64,000 bases of DNA. Source: Gymnopus androsaceus JB14. Taxonomy: Eukaryota; Basidiomycota; Agaricomycetes; Agaricales; Omphalotaceae. The DNA is taken from contig ML769399.1 of assembly GCA_009733575.1 (NCBI GenBank), positions 284,653 through 348,652 of the forward strand, in the 5' to 3' direction. Made by a program: the position numbers and the translations under genes. The notes below the pieces were generated by a model. It ran no database searches. It saw nothing but the letters and a program-made list of their open reading frames with translations, and had not been told where the DNA came from. Shown here piece by piece: positions 20,335-31,895 of this stretch. The stretch's first letter is position 1. The number at the start of each line of letters is the position of its first letter.

Positions 20335-21346
20335 TTACTACATAACAATGCAGAGATTTCTGGATTCCGCCCTTTCCTCGCAGATAGAAGTCGCTCGGTG
20401 GTGTGGCTTCATCTTATGAGAATTTGACATACGTTACATAGGTTTGCTCAAGTGGCATATACATAAATGAACTGCCAGCTTCAGTTGCTGTCTAGGTTAA
20501 CAGTGGCATACTTATATAACAGCAGTCGATGCAATCATGAGAGAGTGCCTACCTTGCGTAAATTCATTTTCTCCGAGTCCAGTATCTTGAACCCATTCTT
20601 TAGCTGGACAAAAGGATTTAGTACAATTACTCAATCTCTTCGTCGGATTACTCAATCTCTTCGTCGGTTAGTAATTCAGTGTCACTATCATTTGTCTTAC
20701 ACCGTAATATCCAAAATTTTCTGCCACCCAGACGTCCTCATAATTGCAAAAAAAAAAAAAAAAAAAAACTCATTCTGGGTCCAGGACCGAAAACCCTGGA
20801 ATCATGTCAACGACGTTCTTTCACAAAACCTCGGAATTGTCCACAGTGGTCGTCGGTTAGATCAACGGTGTTAAAGTTGCGCAAGGAGATGAATGCTCCG
20901 CGGTATCAAAATGGAGCCCTAGGCCCCTTGTATGGCAAGGCTCTCTACAGAGCCCATTTTGACAAAACAAGAAACCTACTGAAATTGGATTTCGATAGAA
21001 CATACGCGCTAGAATGCATTCGTATTTTTTCAACATGTATTTGTGTAGTAGCCTACTTTGTATCAATGATTCAATATCTCGAACCATATCTATTTAACAT
21101 GTATTTTTCAGCTTCTTAGGTTTCGAGTACCCATTAGTTTTGTCACGATGCATACATGTAATAGTAGGCCAAGCCCCAGACAAGCTAACAAGAATATTAT
21201 ACCACTGTACTAGACAAGTCAAAGCTGCAAATCGTGATTAAAATTACAAAAAATACATTTCGACAGATTTCAACTAGTATGAAGATACAAAGTAAACTAC
21301 ATACATGGAACAATGCATTCGTATCGTGTTCGTGAAAGGACCGTCC
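20335..21346. other. Intergenic segment with small repeats
   Basis: No gene is supported. It contains a side-by-side duplication of ATTACTCAATCTCTTCGTCGG (about 20626-20667) and a long A run at about 20749-20768. The right end is probably the 3' flank of the dipeptidase gene. Confidence 0.5.
20749..20768 (+). repeat. Poly-A tract
   Basis: A run of about 20 A in otherwise mixed sequence. It could be the tail of a retroposed fragment, but no coding remnant was found upstream. Confidence 0.6.
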
Positions 21347-23393
21347 TTACAGTGCTCCGGAACACACACCTTCCACCCATTCCGTGTCGCTACGCACGTT
21401 AGTAAGGTTCTCATACCCATCGTCCGTGATGACCACTACATCTTCTATCCTCACTCCTCCAACACTCTCATACTTCTTCAACACCTCCTGATTAATATGC
21501 TTCGAGTCACGAACAGGTGCAATGAGGTGTGGCGAGAAATAGCAACCTGGCTCGACAGTCTTACGAGAAAAAAAATAATACAAGATGAGCGTTGATAGTT
21601 GGATGCCAGTGATATGTACTTACCACAACCATACTCTTCTGTAAGGGAAGCCTTAACCTCAAGTAGGTATAAAAGCTTTCATGCCCAATCGTCAACCCTT
21701 TATTTGATGTCGGGTTAACAGCAGGTTTGCTGGCACTTGGGACATCATGAACATCCATACCCAGGCTATGACCCAAGCCGTGAGGGTAAAACGCAGAGCT
21801 TATCCCGGATGCGAGAATCTTCTCCTCATCGTGTTCGGGATCCCAGGTGTCATCGCTGGCGGGGGCAGTGGATGAAACCGACGAGGGAGAAGGAGACTTG
21901 AAGATGCCAAGGCGCTGGAAACCTTTGACGAGGATGCGATGACACATAAGATGAACGGCATCCCAGTGAATTCCAGGCTTGATCATATCCATGGCCACCT
22001 ATCCAAATCGTCAGCTGGAATACATGTGTAATGAAGATTCGAAAACTGACCTTTTGCATCTCCAGAACCAGCTCGTAAATCGCCCGTGCCTCCGGAGTGA
22101 ATTTTCCACCATTACCAACAGGCATGGTACGAGTGATATCAGAGGCGTAGCAATTCCATTCACAGCCAGCGTCGATGAGAAGGACCTGAGGGTTCATTTG
22201 TCGAGCACCACCATGAGCGAATTCGTTTCTGTTCTGATGATCGTGTGGATGAACGGGCCCCCATGCAAATTCGCGGTCGTTGCAACAGTAATGAAGCGTG
22301 GATGCACGAGAAGCTGCTGCTACGATGGGCAAGTAGGCTTGGTGGACCGCGCTATATAGGTATGAAGAAAGAAATCAGCACGTATCCGCGTCTATTCGGA
22401 AAGGTACGTACCCTTCTCGTCGACAGGAAGCGACAAAGATGGCTTCGGCTTCGGCTTCTTTCTCGATGAGCCATTCTCCTGGAAGCAATGGGCGGTCTAC
22501 ACCTGCTCCGGGACCGCGCTCATTGGACCCTTTGACGGCTTTGCCTAAAACTCGCATAACCACCTCATGAGCTCGTGAGCTGATTTGGTTGGCCTTACGA
22601 ATCAAGGCGATTTCCTCTTCGTCTTTGATGAGTCGAGCCTGGTGCAAGGCAGGAAGCAAGAATAGGTCGCTGATCGCGGCGTCCTTGTGCTCAGGTGAGA
22701 GTACAAGACTGGTAAACTCTTCTGGGATAACAGGGAACAAAGGAGATGCCCGAGGAAGAGTGTGAAACATGGCATTAGGGAATGCCTTGAGTAACGTCCC
22801 TATAGCATTGGGAAGGGTAACAGGATGGTCTATCTTGGTTACATCGTGCGTTTGAATAGCAGCATCTAAAGATGGAGGGGGAATGGACCTGTAAAGAATC
22901 GTCAGTATCCTTATGATTGGTCGCGCTCATTCACGGACCACATCATATCGGCAAGTTCAGCCTTGGGAATGAACAATTCAACCGATGGTTTCTGCGCAAG
23001 GCCAGTGCCATCTTGGAAAGCCAATAGAAGATATGAAGATGGAACTGTACAACCTGAAAGGTAATAAAAGTTTGATTCTTGTCTAGAGAATGAGAGAATC
23101 TTAATCTTAGGGTCGTCAGTACGACCGTAGTACAAACCTGAAGACGATCTCCCTAGTAACAAATCAGTGCTAACACGCAGCCAATAACGATGACAATGAA
23201 CCTGTCTGTATCGTTTCTAAAAGGCGTAACTTCGCCAGCTAGAAGCAGGATTTGGGGCTGGTTATCAGATCAGTAAATATCAATCGACATTATACAAAGC
23301 TAGTAGACATACTTTAGTCTTCTCTGAAGCAGGAAGAGTCTTCAAAAGTTCTCGAAAGGTCGCAAGAGCATGTTTTTGAGCAGGATAGACCAT
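21347..23393 (-). CDS. Xaa-Pro dipeptidase / aminopeptidase P family
   Basis: Exons on the minus strand: 23313-23393, 23202-23257, 23138-23152, 22939-23082, 22412-22888, 22051-22351, 21624-21998 and 21347-21559 (553 residues, frame kept throughout). This is a pita-bread-fold metallopeptidase that cleaves X-Pro bonds, usually cytosolic. The five metal ligands are present: D318 and D329 ([17 protein letters not shown]), H435 ([14 protein letters not shown]), E486 (TVEPGCYF) and E522 (GGVRIEDVV). The N-terminal domain keeps [12 protein letters not shown]. The third exon is only 15 nt but is needed to give that motif. Length fits the prolidase family. RRP42 starts 44 bp away on the other strand, so the promoter is probably shared. 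No defect is visible. Confidence 0.93.
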
Positions 23394-23437
23394 GGTTAGG
23401 GAGAGAGCCAGTATAATGATGTAATCGGACTTGTACC
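23394..23437. promoter_or_regulatory. Bidirectional promoter between dipeptidase and RRP42
   Basis: Only 44 bp separate the two divergent start codons, so both 5' UTRs and core promoters must overlap here or lie inside the neighbouring gene. No TATA box is evident. Confidence 0.6.
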
Positions 23438-24575
23438 ATGACCTCCATCTCAAAAGCCGAAAGATCATATATCCAAGCCGGATTACTTGCAAATCCTCCT
23501 CGTCGCGCTAATGGTCGTGCTCTTCATGATTTTCGATCTATCTCTCTGGAAACTGGCGTAGCGCCTCTTTCAAACGGTAGTGCTCGTCTGAGCATCGGTC
23601 AAAATCCTCACGAAGGTAGCGGTGGTACAGAAATCATGGCTTCTGTAAAATTGGAGGTCGAAAGTATCGAGGAGGATGGAGGGCGTATTGCATGCAGTGT
23701 TTCTTGGCACGTTCTCGTTCTGCTCAATAACTAATCTACACTAAATGTTAAAAAGACAGTTCTCCTTCAGCATACCCTCATCTTTCATCTGGAGCTCTCG
23801 ATGACCTTCAGCACGATCTCACCGCCGTCCTGCACCAAACCCTATCACATCCATCCTTACATCCTAAAAATCTCGGCATAATACCTCAAAAAAAGTCATG
23901 GCTTCTTAACCTCGACTTTTTGGTCATGGCCGACGCAGGAAACATCTACGACGCGTTATTCATGGCTGCTCGAGCAGCTTTGTGGGACACCAAGGTTCCA
24001 AGAACAAGAAGTGTCGAATACAAAAGCCCAAAAACTTTTTCGTCTGCATCGGGCGACATGGACGTGGATCAAGATACGGCGAGCGGATTTGACACAAGAA
24101 AGGTATCTCATGCCGTGGATTTTGAGGTCCCTGATTACTGGGATGAGGGTGAGGTCCTGGAAGGCCGAGAGAGATGGCCAGTTGCTGTCACCCTGAACCT
24201 GGTATGTTCGATATTCGTCTTGCCAGATCGAGTGCTAAAATACTCTTAGGTGCCGACAATACACTTTTTGGATGCAACGTCACAGGAAGAAGCGTCCTGT
24301 TCTTCGCGATTGCTGCTTGTCTATTCCTACGAATCGCCGTCTTCGCCTACCGTTCAATCGATGCGAATGCTAGGTTCTGGCGAATTGACCATACCGCAAT
24401 TGAAAGACCTTGTAAAGGCAAGTATGCTTTATCTTCTTCATCTCGTCTCTAACCTCAGTCCTAGGAAGCACAAAAATATACCAAGGACATGGTTACCGCG
24501 CTTACCGCAAAACTCGTTGAGGAGGATCTTTGCCGCAATCAAAAAGCTAGGGATAAATTTGTGAAGCGGAAATAG
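23438..24575 (+). CDS. RRP42: Exosome core subunit Rrp42 (RNase PH-like)
   Basis: Exons 23438-23706, 23760-24201, 24250-24417 and 24465-24575 give 329 residues. The protein matches Rrp42, a non-catalytic RNase PH-fold subunit of the six-member ring of the RNA exosome that degrades and processes RNA in nucleus and cytoplasm. Recognisable parts are the N-terminal ERSYIQAGL, NGRALHDFRSI, the NIYDALFMAARAALWDTKVP segment, and the end LCRNQKARDKFV. The first intron (donor GCACGT) and the third (donor GCAAGT) are GC-AG introns, the only choice that keeps the conserved frame. The middle intron is GT-AG. The gene is divergent from the dipeptidase gene. Confidence 0.9.
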
Positions 24576-24936
24576 CGAATCTCCTTGTATCTTGTAGTCT
24601 GTCCCAATTATACAGACTTTTTTCACTTTCTCGCGGACTTTCGTGGTGTACTAGGCCAATGCAAACCAGTACATCCCGTCTTCGCGCAGTCCCTTACAAG
24701 TTACAATTGTCCCTGCAGCACTCTCCCTCGTTTTACATGTGTTTCGCATGTTTTTTACAGCCTCCCAGTTGACAAGGCGACTAGAAGACGATACGATAAA
24801 AATTGAATGACTTCAGAACCCCGCTAGTGATTTCTTCTCACCGTTCGTCATTTATAACCGCTTATAAGATGGATGATCTTCGAATCCTTTTTGCTCAACA
24901 GAAAAACCCATAACCCGTATCCTTCATAACTTCTTC
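24576..24936. other. Intergenic
   Basis: No gene seen. It probably holds the RRP42 3' UTR and the promoter of the next gene. Confidence 0.5.
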
Positions 24937-26376
24937 ATGTCGAGACGACCACGGCATGATCGCGACTCTGTGATTCGTGCTTCAATTTTGGATGTGTTCG
25001 TAACGCTGGGAGCGTTCGACCGAAATAATCCCATAACGCAATGGATGTTTGAAGATGATGAGAATATGACCAGCGAAGGTGATGATAAAACTATAGGTGG
25101 AAGCCTTGGTCAAGTAGAAGAAGAAGAACCGGAAGAAGAGAGAGATGGGGATAGAGGAAGGAGTCTTGTTAGCTCGAGATCTGAGCCGGAAATGAAAGAC
25201 GAATCATCGACGACGACCACGACATTCAAGCAAAGGTTTGGAATGTTCAGATCCAAATCCAAATCCCGGAAACGAGAACGAGAACGAGAACAGCGTATTG
25301 ACACTATGACCTCTGATTCTGGCGACAGCGGTCGTTTAGGCTTAACCTCCTCCTCGTCGGCTCGGAGCAAGTCCAAGACCCGACGACTGTTCTCTTCCAA
25401 ATCCAAAATCGTAGACTCCACGGCCGCTTCCGATTCCACATCCGCACGCAGCTTCTCCCAGTCTGATGTTTCCGAGCCCACGAATCCCTCTCAGACCGAG
25501 GTGACCGCCAAAAAGTCAATCCGAAGGGTGTTTGGCAGGAAGCGGAGAAATGGTGACGTCTCTGTCGAGGAAGAGGTTGGGGTTGGATCGGAATCTCATG
25601 CTGACCAGATTCAGGATTGGGAGCACGTAGCTCCGTTGACTCCTGCAGCCCTTATGGCAGCGTCGTCGTCTTGGGGTCAGAGCAGGCAGGCGGATGAGGC
25701 TGGTGCTGGTGCAGTTCAGGAAGGAACACTTCCCCTTCCACGAACATTCTCCTTTGCCGTTCCACGAACTGCACTAGATCGTCATATCTCATCTGCGAAG
25801 CGCAGAATCACTCGTCAACGACCTCCTACACTTCACATTGCTGACGAAGGAGGGCTCGAGGTGGCAGCGATAGGCATATCAACCTCGTTGCCCCCTTCTC
25901 CCTTCATCCTTGTCGCTCCAGAGAACGACGATTACATCGATAACCCGACAACTCCCTATGTCTTCTGCACGCCGACTATTGATCAAACCGAAACCGCTAA
26001 TAGGCCGGTCTACCCAGTATCTGTCTCCAAAACTATTAGACGAAGCATGATTATGGATAACCTCGACATTGGCGAATCCGGACAAAATGGACATGTGGGG
26101 CTGAGACGATCAATCTCTTTGCAGGATACCAGTCGAACAAGCTTTCTCCGGGAGGCGGACACTGATATCGGTGCCTATTCTCCGACTCCGGATGGGGGGC
26201 GAGGGCGGCAGGTACCTTTCCCCACAAGGCCCGTCCTTCCTCTTCCTCTTTCGATTTCTCTGTTGGGGGATGCTCGTCACGTCCGGCTTTCTCTAGATGC
26301 TCGAGCATCTGTTATTCGTCAAAGATACCGGAGAGTGAATAGAAATTCGATTTCTGAAGGGGTAAATCCGATCTGA
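24937..26376 (+). CDS. Large disordered serine/arginine-rich protein
   Basis: A single-exon frame of 479 residues with no family I recognise. The first 40 residues (RASILDVFVTLGAFDRN, ITQWMFED) look structured and could be a conserved head. The rest is low complexity: an acidic block (EEEEPEEERDGD), basic-serine blocks (KSKSRKRERERE, SKSKTRRLFSSKSK), and many S/T-P and R-x-S sites (GRKRRNGDVS, RRSISLQ) that look like phosphorylation targets. This pattern suggests a regulated scaffold or nuclear protein, but no function can be assigned. The start is the first ATG of the open frame. Codon use is even and the frame is long, so it is probably real. Confidence 0.7.
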   Translation: MSRRPRHDRDSVIRASILDVFVTLGAFDRNNPITQWMFEDDENMTSEGDDKTIGGSLGQVEEEEPEEERDGDRGRSLVSSRSEPEMKDESSTTTTTFKQRFGMFRSKSKSRKREREREQRIDTMTSDSGDSGRLGLTSSSSARSKSKTRRLFSSKSKIVDSTAASDSTSARSFSQSDVSEPTNPSQTEVTAKKSIRRVFGRKRRNGDVSVEEEVGVGSESHADQIQDWEHVAPLTPAALMAASSSWGQSRQADEAGAGAVQEGTLPLPRTFSFAVPRTALDRHISSAKRRITRQRPPTLHIADEGGLEVAAIGISTSLPPSPFILVAPENDDYIDNPTTPYVFCTPTIDQTETANRPVYPVSVSKTIRRSMIMDNLDIGESGQNGHVGLRRSISLQDTSRTSFLREADTDIGAYSPTPDGGRGRQVPFPTRPVLPLPLSISLLGDARHVRLSLDARASVIRQRYRRVNRNSISEGVNPI

Positions 26377-26680
26377 CAGTATCCATGGATTGTGGCCAAT
26401 GAACACATACTTAGAATTATACATAACATTTGCGCTGCGTTGCATATGAAAAGTTCATTGACTAAAAAGTTCGAGATGAACGTTAAACTGCCGTAAAATA
26501 CTTCCACCGTTCGATATTGATCATGATGTCTTACGGGTATCCTGTCTATGCCAAGTCTATGCAGCTACTCTAAGTGGGGAATGTCGGCAAGGGAACGCTA
26601 TTAGACCGTCCCCATATATGAGGTAGATATATTTCAATCAAGTGGTTATAAGTCGCTCGCGAGCGCCCCTGAAAGGATTC
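26377..26680. other. Intergenic
   Basis: No gene is supported. The direction of both flanking genes suggests 3' UTR followed by promoter. Confidence 0.5.
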
Positions 26681-27961
26681 ATGGTTTTCCCTCTCAAGCT
26701 TGAGTACGATTCAGCGGAAGCTGGGCTTCCTAGCTCCTTCTGCTGGCAAGGAGCCCCAACGGTAGATGAATCTGGGCACGTACAGGTGCTTGAACAGGTC
26801 AATACCATCATAAATTTTCCTTTACATATTGCGTGAACTCACCAGACCCTCTTTGCAGGCTCAGTCGTCACGATGGTCTCTCAGTACTGCCGGAACACCA
26901 CTCGAGGGATTCTTTCCATCCAACTTGCGATCTCTTTCTCGTGCGCGGTTAAACATTTCCACCCCAGATCTGCGTGCAAAGTCGTTGTATGGCGAGACAG
27001 GACGCAAAAAGTCCCTCTTGACCAAGCCGAGACGAGACGACCATGTGCTACCTTCGACAGATGGATTTCAGCCTCTCAGAGTCACAATCGGAATGGATGA
27101 AGATGCAGATCTCTTATCACCCTCGAGGTCTACAGAAAGTGCCGAGTGCCTTACACCGGCCAGCACGACTGTGACTCTGGTTGATACTGAAAAAGGTCAA
27201 CGCTGGAAGAGGCGTAAGACGTCGCTTGGTAAGATAGTCAATTATCCATCCAAGATACTGGGAAGGATCTTGCCAAGGTATGTGATTCTGATATGCAATA
27301 TAAAGTTTACATGCACTCATGTTCTATTAGACGCGATGATAGTCCCAAGGAAAGCTCAACACCCATGCTGAAAGGTACACCTCCCACGTCATTTTATCGA
27401 CGAGGAAATGTTCCCAAGGGAAGCGTAACACCTCCGCCAAAAAGCGCACCTCCTACGACACTTTCCCAGATGCCACAACCTCCACTCAGGCGTGCAGAGA
27501 CAACGATAAGACGTCCGAAACGATCGTCTGAGCTTCAAAGGCCGGACGAGTCTGCGAAACGCTGGTCTGTGGCGTCCACGCAAGCCATCAGAGCAGAGAG
27601 ATTCTCTCAGTCCATAGACCGACGGCCAATGGATCTGAAGAAAATCGCAAACCCAATATTACCTCACGGATCTCTACCTTCTGACCATCCGCCGCTCCCC
27701 GCTTTGACGCGGTCTCAGACCCAACCTGTACAGAGATCCAGGCGAGATATTTCTCCCAACAAGAAACCTAGATTGCCCAAGAGAAATCACTCCGAGCGCC
27801 ACAATCCTCGTTCACCAATGATAGCAAGCACGGAGACTATTTCGACAATTGCCGACAGAATAGCGGCGAGAGAGCTCGAAAAGCATGATAGTTGGGATTT
27901 CCTGGACTATTATGCACAATCTGGACGTTTGGGAGGCCATTCTACTGCGAAAAATGCATAA
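26681..27961 (+). CDS. Basic disordered protein, three exons
   Basis: Exons 26681-26797, 26859-27277 and 27331-27961 join in frame (388 residues). The family is not recognised. The protein is rich in R, K, S and P with many S/T-P motifs (VTPPPKSAPP, SRSTESAECLTP), so it is probably intrinsically disordered. The C-terminus is different: TISTIADRIAARELEKHDSWDFLDYYAQ looks like a short helix plus aromatic motif that could bind a partner. The ATG at 26681 is the first in its frame after upstream stops, but an additional 5' exon cannot be ruled out. It resembles the gene just upstream only in composition, not in motif. Confidence 0.6.
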
Positions 27962-28281
27962 AGGCGTATAGATAGAACTTTTTGCACCTTTTGTATCGAA
28001 GATTCAGTGAATTCCTTTCCGGTAGAGGCGGGCACGTACTACATATATCTTCTCGTCTTCCACTCATTTACCAGCTGAGCTCTTGGTCTAGTAGCTTCCA
28101 TTCCTTCAATACCATTCTTCTTATGACAATTTGGTCGAAAGAGAAAAGAGAATAGTAGACGCCCGGTCCAGTGCTGAGTCACACGGTACGCGCGCACGTG
28201 AAATGCGTGGCGTGGGATTCGTCTCGTTTTATCGTCTTCATCTCAACTTCATCCCAAATTCATCCGATCCTGCCACTCAAC
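27962..28281. other. Intergenic
   Basis: 320 bp without a gene. The GC-richer stretch near 28185-28215 (ACGCGCGCACGTG) includes a CACGTG E-box-like site in the presumed promoter of the MYND gene. Confidence 0.5.
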
Positions 28282-29040
28282 ATGTACTGTGAAGAAGAAA
28301 GCTGCCAAAATATCGAACCGAAATTCCGTTGTTCAGGATGTCGCTATACGCTTTATTGGTGAGTCTCGAAACTGCTCAGATAATAATTGGCGGGTTCGGC
28401 CTAACTCTTTTATAGTAGTGAACAGTGCCAACAAAAAGATTGGCGTCAGCATAAGAAAGGATGCATGATACAGAGGGAATTGAACAAATTCAACGATAGA
28501 GAGAGTCAGAAACCTAAACCAAGACCTCGCAACACTCATTGTACTGGTACGGGCTTCTTCCGAATTCATTTGAGCTCCCTACTCACCCGACGCGACTAGG
28601 CTGCAATGTCAAGTTCACGGAAGATTATCCTTCTGAGCAAGACTGTCCTCATTGTGGCTACACCACTTGTGAAAGTTGCGCGTGTCACCACAGTCGAGGT
28701 AACCCTTTCAACTCACGACTTTGTTCCAACTATACCTCTTACAAACGCTAAACTTGTGTAGGTACCTGTTCCTGCAAGGGGTCGAATTTTGGTTCGCCTT
28801 ATTGTCCAAGAGGTACGCGTACTTTCATCGCATTCGACCCCTAATTTTACGTCCTCCGCAGTCCCAAAGCATTATCATGCATATTCTGGAGACTACCATC
28901 CCGACGCGAGAGAGTTGTCTTACGAAGGCATTGGAACAGAAGAGTTGGTAAAAATCTTAGAACCTGAAGTCCGTGTATGCAACAATTGTGGTGAAACCAA
29001 GCGCTGCTTGAAGCCAGGCATGGCCCGTTTGTTTTACTGA
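28282..29040 (+). CDS. MYND-type zinc-finger protein
   Basis: Exons 28282-28358, 28416-28546, 28600-28698, 28762-28812 and 28862-29040 give 178 residues. Residues 3-43 form a MYND finger (C..ESCQNIEPKFRCSGC, YCSEQCQQKDWRQHKKGC), a protein-protein interaction module. A second Cys-rich part follows (CNVKF, CPHCGYTTCESCACHH, CSCKGSNFGSPYC), then VCNNCGETKRCLKPG near the end. That second block probably binds zinc as well and recalls an agaricomycete-specific MYND group of unknown role. There are no catalytic SET residues. Every intron is GT-AG and keeps frame. Confidence 0.85.
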
Positions 29041-29772
29041 GCTTTTTTTGCATCTAGCTACTTCGCTTTTGCCTGCCATGTACATACTTGATAGCGGGGA
29101 CTGTTTATACAGTCATTCATTCATGCTCAGAAATACGATATGAAGGCATACCGCATTTTTAAAAATGCAAAATTAATCAATATGTATCCGCGCCAATGGC
29201 GCACCTGTTTCTCCTCGATGGCACTTAAGGAAGTCTAAAAGTATATGTGAGGTCTAATAAGTGAGATCTCGGTATAATTATAAGTAGCAAAAGCTATGAG
29301 GCCGAGATTTGATCATGATGCATTTGATGGTACTTAGAAGAGATGAACGTGTGAAAAGGTGCGTTCTTCGAAGAGAATTATAGCCTGAGTACAGAGTCGA
29401 CAAACATAGGAATAAGACAGGAAGTGGCTTATTCTGCGAACCAGCGGTCATGACCTTCTGCAAGAATGCAGTTGTAAAACACGCCTCTCTGAGTCGCTTG
29501 TCCGCACTTCGCCCGATTCAATTCTCCTCCAAGTCCCAGTGTTCAGAACAGTATATCTCTCACAGAACCTGAAGAACGTGAAACTGGAAGATATCATCAA
29601 GGAGCATAGTTAGAGAATTCTCGGACGCAAAGGTTTGAAGTCGCACAAGATCGACGGCCGCTATTCGAATTACGGTAGCTAAGTACACTGATTATTCGAT
29701 ATTAAGAAGATGTGGAAATATTGTGGGTATAAAAGCAGGGCCATGATTTCCTCGTAAGCTATAGGGACACTA
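29041..29772. other. Intergenic between convergent genes
   Basis: No gene supported. AT-rich, and probably holds the 3' UTRs of the MYND gene and the P450 gene. Confidence 0.5.
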
Positions 29773-31895
29773 CTATCGAATGATATCAGCTCCAATAAGG
29801 GCCAGGGCTTTCTCGGACCGAGGTTTTATGGTGCACTTGAAAGGTTTTGGGTGACTATTGTGGTATGATCAGTTCTACAAGAAGCTAATGAAATCAGAAG
29901 ATTTTATACTTGCCTGATAGTACCTGTGGTATTTTCGTGCTCAGGAATAATCGGATTACCTTGCTCGTCTAAGGCGGGGGTAATGTCAAAGACCGCCAAA
30001 GACATCGCAATCAAAATCCACAGAGATGCCTATACACTGATTATTAAAGGAATAAGAAGGATATCAATCAAGAACTGACTTCTGCAAGGTGCATGCCGAC
30101 ACATATACGACGGGCAAATCCGAAGCAAGCATGTCGAGGGTCTTTCTGTGCAGGCTTTCCAGGGAGAGAGATATGCCGCTCAGGATCGAACTTGAACGGC
30201 TCCGGATAACTAAATGGCGACAAGGAGATAGGTAATGAGAGAGTAGTAATTATAAAATTACCCAACATACATTTCGGGGTCATTCAGCATATTCCTGCGA
30301 CGAAGTTCAGAACGGCTACGAGACTGATGAAAGGAGTGTCTTACCATAGGTTGGCAATTATGATAGTCCCTTTGGGAATGAAATAGCCACCGATAATGTC
30401 GTCTTCCATAGCTCTGTGGGGAACACCTGAATAGGTAGTTATTAAAATGTCATATTGTAAAGCTTGAACGAAAAAGCCAACCTGTAGGAGCGACACTATT
30501 CCACCGTAATGCTTCTGTCATGACAGCATTCACGTACGGCAAATGTTCACGGTCACTGAAGCTGGGTAGCCTGTCGCTGCCGACTACGGCGTCAATTTCG
30601 GCCTGTGCTTTCTTCAAAACCTCTGTAAAAATGATTAACAGACTTCTCCAACAACGTACGAAAGTCACCTACCCGGATGACGGACCATTGCCAAGAAGAA
30701 GGCATCTGGAATATAGTATTTGAGTGGAATGAAAATGAGAAGCAAAACAGATACGCAACACTGAGCTGATACTGTGGTGTCCGCTCCAGCACCATAAATT
30801 GATGCGGCAGTATGCTTGATCTCGAAAACCTCATTCTCGGACATTTCGGCCTCATTCTCAAGAGAGGCGCTAACAAAAGAAACAGGTGCAGTTCCTTTAC
30901 CCTAAACACAATAAATGAGATGTCTAGAAGCAATCGCGCAATGAACAATACGGACCATCAACTCTTTAGTAAAGTTGAAAGGGACCTCAACCATATCGTT
31001 GAAGTCTTTACTCCATTTCGCGGCCAATTCGTGAAATTTCGCTCCTGGAAAGCCAGCAGGAATATGGCGCAGTGAAGGAAAGACATCCACCAAGAAGGCA
31101 CCTTAATGTCACCATATCGAATCAGTAGGGCTCGGGCTCGAGATTAGACAAGTAAGTACCTGGTTTGGTCGCCAGACTGAAGTTGTCATTCGCGCGTTCA
31201 ATAAGTGATACGAAAGGATCATTCTCTTCTTGTACTTCGATTCCGTAGGAAAGTTTCATGATAATAGCTCCCGACGTTCTAAAACAATCGTTAGACGGGG
31301 GATGTAGCAATTTGAAACGCACTCACTTCCTGAGATTGTGGCTCAAAAAATCCGAGTCCGGATTGGCAGCAGTCCGCTTTAAGAACATATGCGTCTCCGC
31401 CTCTTCCATTGGAAGAAATTGTACCATCGCATTAGGACTTCCAATCATTTTTGAGACATGCCTGCGATAGTTGCGGAAACGTTGACCGTAGGGAACAAGG
31501 ACGAGGGTTTTCGAATATCCTACAAGCTCACCCGCCATCTCGAGACGAGGTCTGTCGGAATGTATTGAGCCTCTCTTATCCAGTTGCTCCATTATTTCAC
31601 TAGAGTTGACGATTATCATAGGTTGACCCATGAGCGTTACAGAGCATATCCCGCCTACAGACAGGATAACACATTAGCTGGTCTTGTTGGTTTGGTGACG
31701 ACTATGGCCCACCATATGTCCTCCCCCATTGGGAGAATGTAAGCCACTCGCTTTCACTCGGCATGTCCAAAACATTCTGAGAAGGATGTAAGCGATTGTA
31801 AAAGCTCCTTCAAAAATCTTTCTTACACCAATGAGCGGAAGACCTTTGGGGCCAGGTGGTAACGGGGGTCGAGCGTTAGACTTGAAGAAAGACAT
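29773..31895 (-). CDS. Cytochrome P450 monooxygenase (CYP64-like)
   Basis: Thirteen minus-strand exons: 31827-31895, 31713-31776, 31327-31654, 31160-31278, 30956-31101, 30760-30901, 30673-30705, 30482-30622, 30345-30426, 30271-30294, 30080-30209, 29914-30029 and 29773-29854 (491 residues). P450 marks in order: the proline hinge PPLPPGPKGLPLIGN, the I-helix GAGADTT, the EALRW ExxR motif, PERH, and the heme loop CFGFARRICVGMHLAE with the Cys ligand. It resembles basidiomycete O-methylsterigmatocystin-oxidoreductase-like P450s, whose substrates are mostly unknown. The last intron has a GC donor (CAG/GCAAGT). The N-terminal membrane anchor normally before the hinge is missing: only about eight residues precede PPLPP. 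Confidence 0.9.
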
